Source: an uncultured Coriobacteriaceae bacterium (lineage in GTDB: Bacteria > Actinomycetota > Coriobacteriia > Coriobacteriales > Atopobiaceae). From it: a stretch of DNA of 64,000 nt. A program made the translations under genes and the position numbers. Each line of letters begins with the position of its first letter. Position 1 is the stretch's first letter. The notes beneath the pieces were generated by a model. It searched no databases. It was not told where the DNA came from and saw only the letters and a list, made by a program, of their open reading frames with translations. Positions 62,445 to 64,000 of the stretch are shown here, one piece after another. The stretch covers positions 1 to 64,000 of the forward strand of contig CADBCS010000016.1 in the NCBI GenBank assembly GCA_902793195.1, given 5' to 3'.

Positions 62445-64000
62445 ATGTCTGGTAGGCAGATTCACTTCTTGCTTGGCAAGAATCTCGATGTGGACAGTCG
62501 CGAGATCACTCGGCAGAACCGCCTCGCGATTCACTATCTAGCCTGCGGCGGCATACCCGTGAGCCTCGCCAACGTGCTGGCCCAATCCATCATCCAGGGT
62601 GTCCCCATGCTCACCCTGCAGAGCCTGTGGCTCATCGGCTACTACCTGCTCCTGTTCTTCCTCGACCAATTTGTGATTCCCAGGAGCTACGCACGGTCCA
62701 CATCGCTCGTCTACCTGCTCGAAGCCCCCATCATGCTGGTGTCCATCCTGCTCGGAAGCGTGTGGGACCCCACGCATCAGGCGATCACGTTCCTCATGTT
62801 CCTGCTGGCGCTGCCCGCCTTCATCCTGGACAAGCCCATACGCCTGATGGCAATAATGCTGGGCTGGACCCTGCTGTTCGTGGGATTCAGCTTTGCGGTA
62901 AAGGACACCAGCATCTTCATGTCGGACCTCGTCCACGCCATCGAGTTCCTCCTGCTCTCCATCCTCGTGAGCTACATGGTGCTCAAGCTCCGCTTCGAGG
63001 TGATGTACGGCCTGGAACGTGCGAAGTACCACTTGGAGCACGACGTGCTCACCGACCTCCAGAACCGATTGTGCCTGGAGGTCCACTCCAACAAGTACGT
63101 GGGAAAGCCCCTCTTCGTCGCCATGGGAAACGTCGACCACCTCACCATGCTCAACGACTTCTACGGAAGGGATTCGGGCGACCTCATCCTCACGACGTTC
63201 ACCGAGGAGCTCAAGCACACCTTTGGGATGCACGACTCCTATCGCTTTGACGGGGACGACATGCTCTGCATCGCCATCGGCTCGACAGAGAGAGAGGGCA
63301 TCGCCCTTCTCGACCGCTGCCGGAGCCATCTGGAGGGCGTGCACGAGGAGCGGTACCACACGCACCTCTCCTACTCCTTTGGCTACGTAACGGGCACGCC
63401 CGCCGACGTCGAGGAGCTGCACAAGATGCTGCAGCTCGCCAACATCTACGTGCACCGCGCCAGGAAGCAGGGCGGAAGCAAGACCATTGGCGGGGCCTAC
63501 GACGACGAGGCGCTGCGCAAGGGGACCATAGAAGCCCACACCTCCACGAGCGCGCACTCCTACGAGATCAACCAGCTCACGCAGCTCCCCACGATGACCT
63601 ACTTCGTCGTGCGATGCGACGAGGCGCTGCACCACATCGTCGACCTCGACCGCAGCCCCGTGGTGGGCTACCTCAACATCGATCGCTTCCGCGATTACAA
63701 CGACGTCTTTGGATACGAGCACGGAGACAAGCTCATCTGTCTCGTCGCGGACCTGCTCAAGGAGTCGTTCCCCGGTCGCCACATCGCCTACATCACGGGC
63801 AGCCAGTTTGCCGTGATGTGCTACCGCGAGGAGGTGAGGGGGGTCATGCGCAAGGTGAGCGAGGCACTGCTCTCGCATAACCCGAAGCATCCCGTCGTCA
63901 TCCGCGCCGGCTTTGCGGAGTATCACGACGGGGAATCCACCATCTCGCTGCTCGACAAGGCCAAGCTCGCGCACCAGAACGTGAGGAGCACCGTCGAGGG
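62445..64000 (+). CDS. Membrane protein with two degenerate GGDEF domains (partial, right edge)
   Basis: The open frame from ATG 62445 runs to the window edge (518 codons). Residues 40-205 contain about six transmembrane helices in three pairs (for example LWLIGYYLLLFFL, IMLGWTLLFVGFSF, FLLLSILVSYMVL). The first GGDEF domain (about residues 200-360) begins with HDVLTDLQNRL, but its signature reads DGDDM (269-273). A second (about 375-515) has GYLNIDRFRDYNDVFGYEHGDKL and GSQFA in place of GGDEF. Both active sites are altered. An EAL domain may follow beyond the edge. Likely a c-di-GMP sensor or phosphodiesterase regulator rather than an active cyclase. Confidence 0.82.
   Translation, partial: MSGRQIHFLLGKNLDVDSREITRQNRLAIHYLACGGIPVSLANVLAQSIIQGVPMLTLQSLWLIGYYLLLFFLDQFVIPRSYARSTSLVYLLEAPIMLVSILLGSVWDPTHQAITFLMFLLALPAFILDKPIRLMAIMLGWTLLFVGFSFAVKDTSIFMSDLVHAIEFLLLSILVSYMVLKLRFEVMYGLERAKYHLEHDVLTDLQNRLCLEVHSNKYVGKPLFVAMGNVDHLTMLNDFYGRDSGDLILTTFTEELKHTFGMHDSYRFDGDDMLCIAIGSTEREGIALLDRCRSHLEGVHEERYHTHLSYSFGYVTGTPADVEELHKMLQLANIYVHRARKQGGSKTIGGAYDDEALRKGTIEAHTSTSAHSYEINQLTQLPTMTYFVVRCDEALHHIVDLDRSPVVGYLNIDRFRDYNDVFGYEHGDKLICLVADLLKESFPGRHIAYITGSQFAVMCYREEVRGVMRKVSEALLSHNPKHPVVIRAGFAEYHDGESTISLLDKAKLAHQNVRSTVE

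Overview
This is a GC-rich (visibly over 60% GC) chromosomal segment from an actinobacterium, most likely a gut or oral member of the Coriobacteriia (Olsenella/Atopobiaceae-like). That placement is inference. It rests on the GC content, the frequent GTG/TTG starts behind strong Shine-Dalgarno sites, the pairing of a NifU-like scaffold with a GGGtGRT protein, the large BspA/ChW-type surface protein, the tandem DegV genes, and the VanW-like/YkuD L,D-transpeptidases. I see no tRNA, rRNA, CRISPR array, intact insertion sequence or prophage. Most of the window is core or near-core genes, with accessory material at both edges and around 20 kb, 33 kb and 46-49 kb.

Layout. 1-5.3 kb: a giant secreted, wall-anchored mosaic protein on the minus strand. 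It runs off the left edge and is frameshifted near its C-terminus by a 22-bp tandem duplication. 5.5-10.8 kb: a branched-chain amino-acid ABC operon (livKHMGF) followed by a YbaK-type Cys-tRNA deacylase. 10.9-13.9 kb: uvrA behind a promoter carrying a LexA-like box. 14-20 kb: a SEC-C protein, an Mrp ATPase, a CDF cation exporter, and two FAD enzymes coupled by an ATGA overlap. 20.0-20.8 kb: a gene-poor island holding a regular four-unit hairpin array, a Fic-like remnant behind a perfect palindrome, and a long hairpin. 20.8-30 kb: a deformylase, a DUF2974-like lipase, uvrB, a lytic transglycosylase, coaE, a zinc-ribbon membrane protein and a large SWIM/SNF2 helicase. 30-33.2 kb: an EamA transporter, a DJ-1/PfpI protein and a MATE exporter. 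33.5-35.2 kb: the scaffold/GGGtGRT pair, in which the scaffold is frameshifted. 35.4-46.2 kb: two DegV proteins, MurI, an FKBP isomerase, a YARHG protein, an XRE regulator, MetY, an L,D-transpeptidase, a MIF-like tautomerase and an AAA/DUF4143 ATPase.

The most unusual block is 46.3-49.4 kb, read on the minus strand. A 196-aa protein with a leader-like domain and a Tyr/Pro tail (one VYA and two VYG motifs) overlaps a radical SAM/SPASM enzyme by ATGA. That enzyme overlaps an RtcB-type RNA ligase by GTGA. A headless C-terminal remnant of what looks like a DUF2828 protein follows. I read this as a candidate peptide-maturation (RiPP) operon physically coupled to an RNA-repair ligase.

49.5-64 kb: a second, much larger L,D-transpeptidase with a long acidic cytoplasmic domain; an MBL-fold protein; a LytTR regulator; a monoacylglycerol-lipase-like hydrolase coupled to glycerol kinase; Pth2; an HD phosphohydrolase with a class-I glutamine amidotransferase-like peptidase; CorA; an esterase; two small proteins; and the start of a membrane tandem-GGDEF protein cut by the right edge.

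Three families of short intergenic palindromic repeats recur across the window: a GGGGACGGTCCC family, a CACGTTGGGGA/ACTCCCCACAG family, and a GAGAAAAGGGG/CCCCTTTTCTC family. Starts below were chosen by ribosome-binding site, domain boundary and overlap with the upstream gene.
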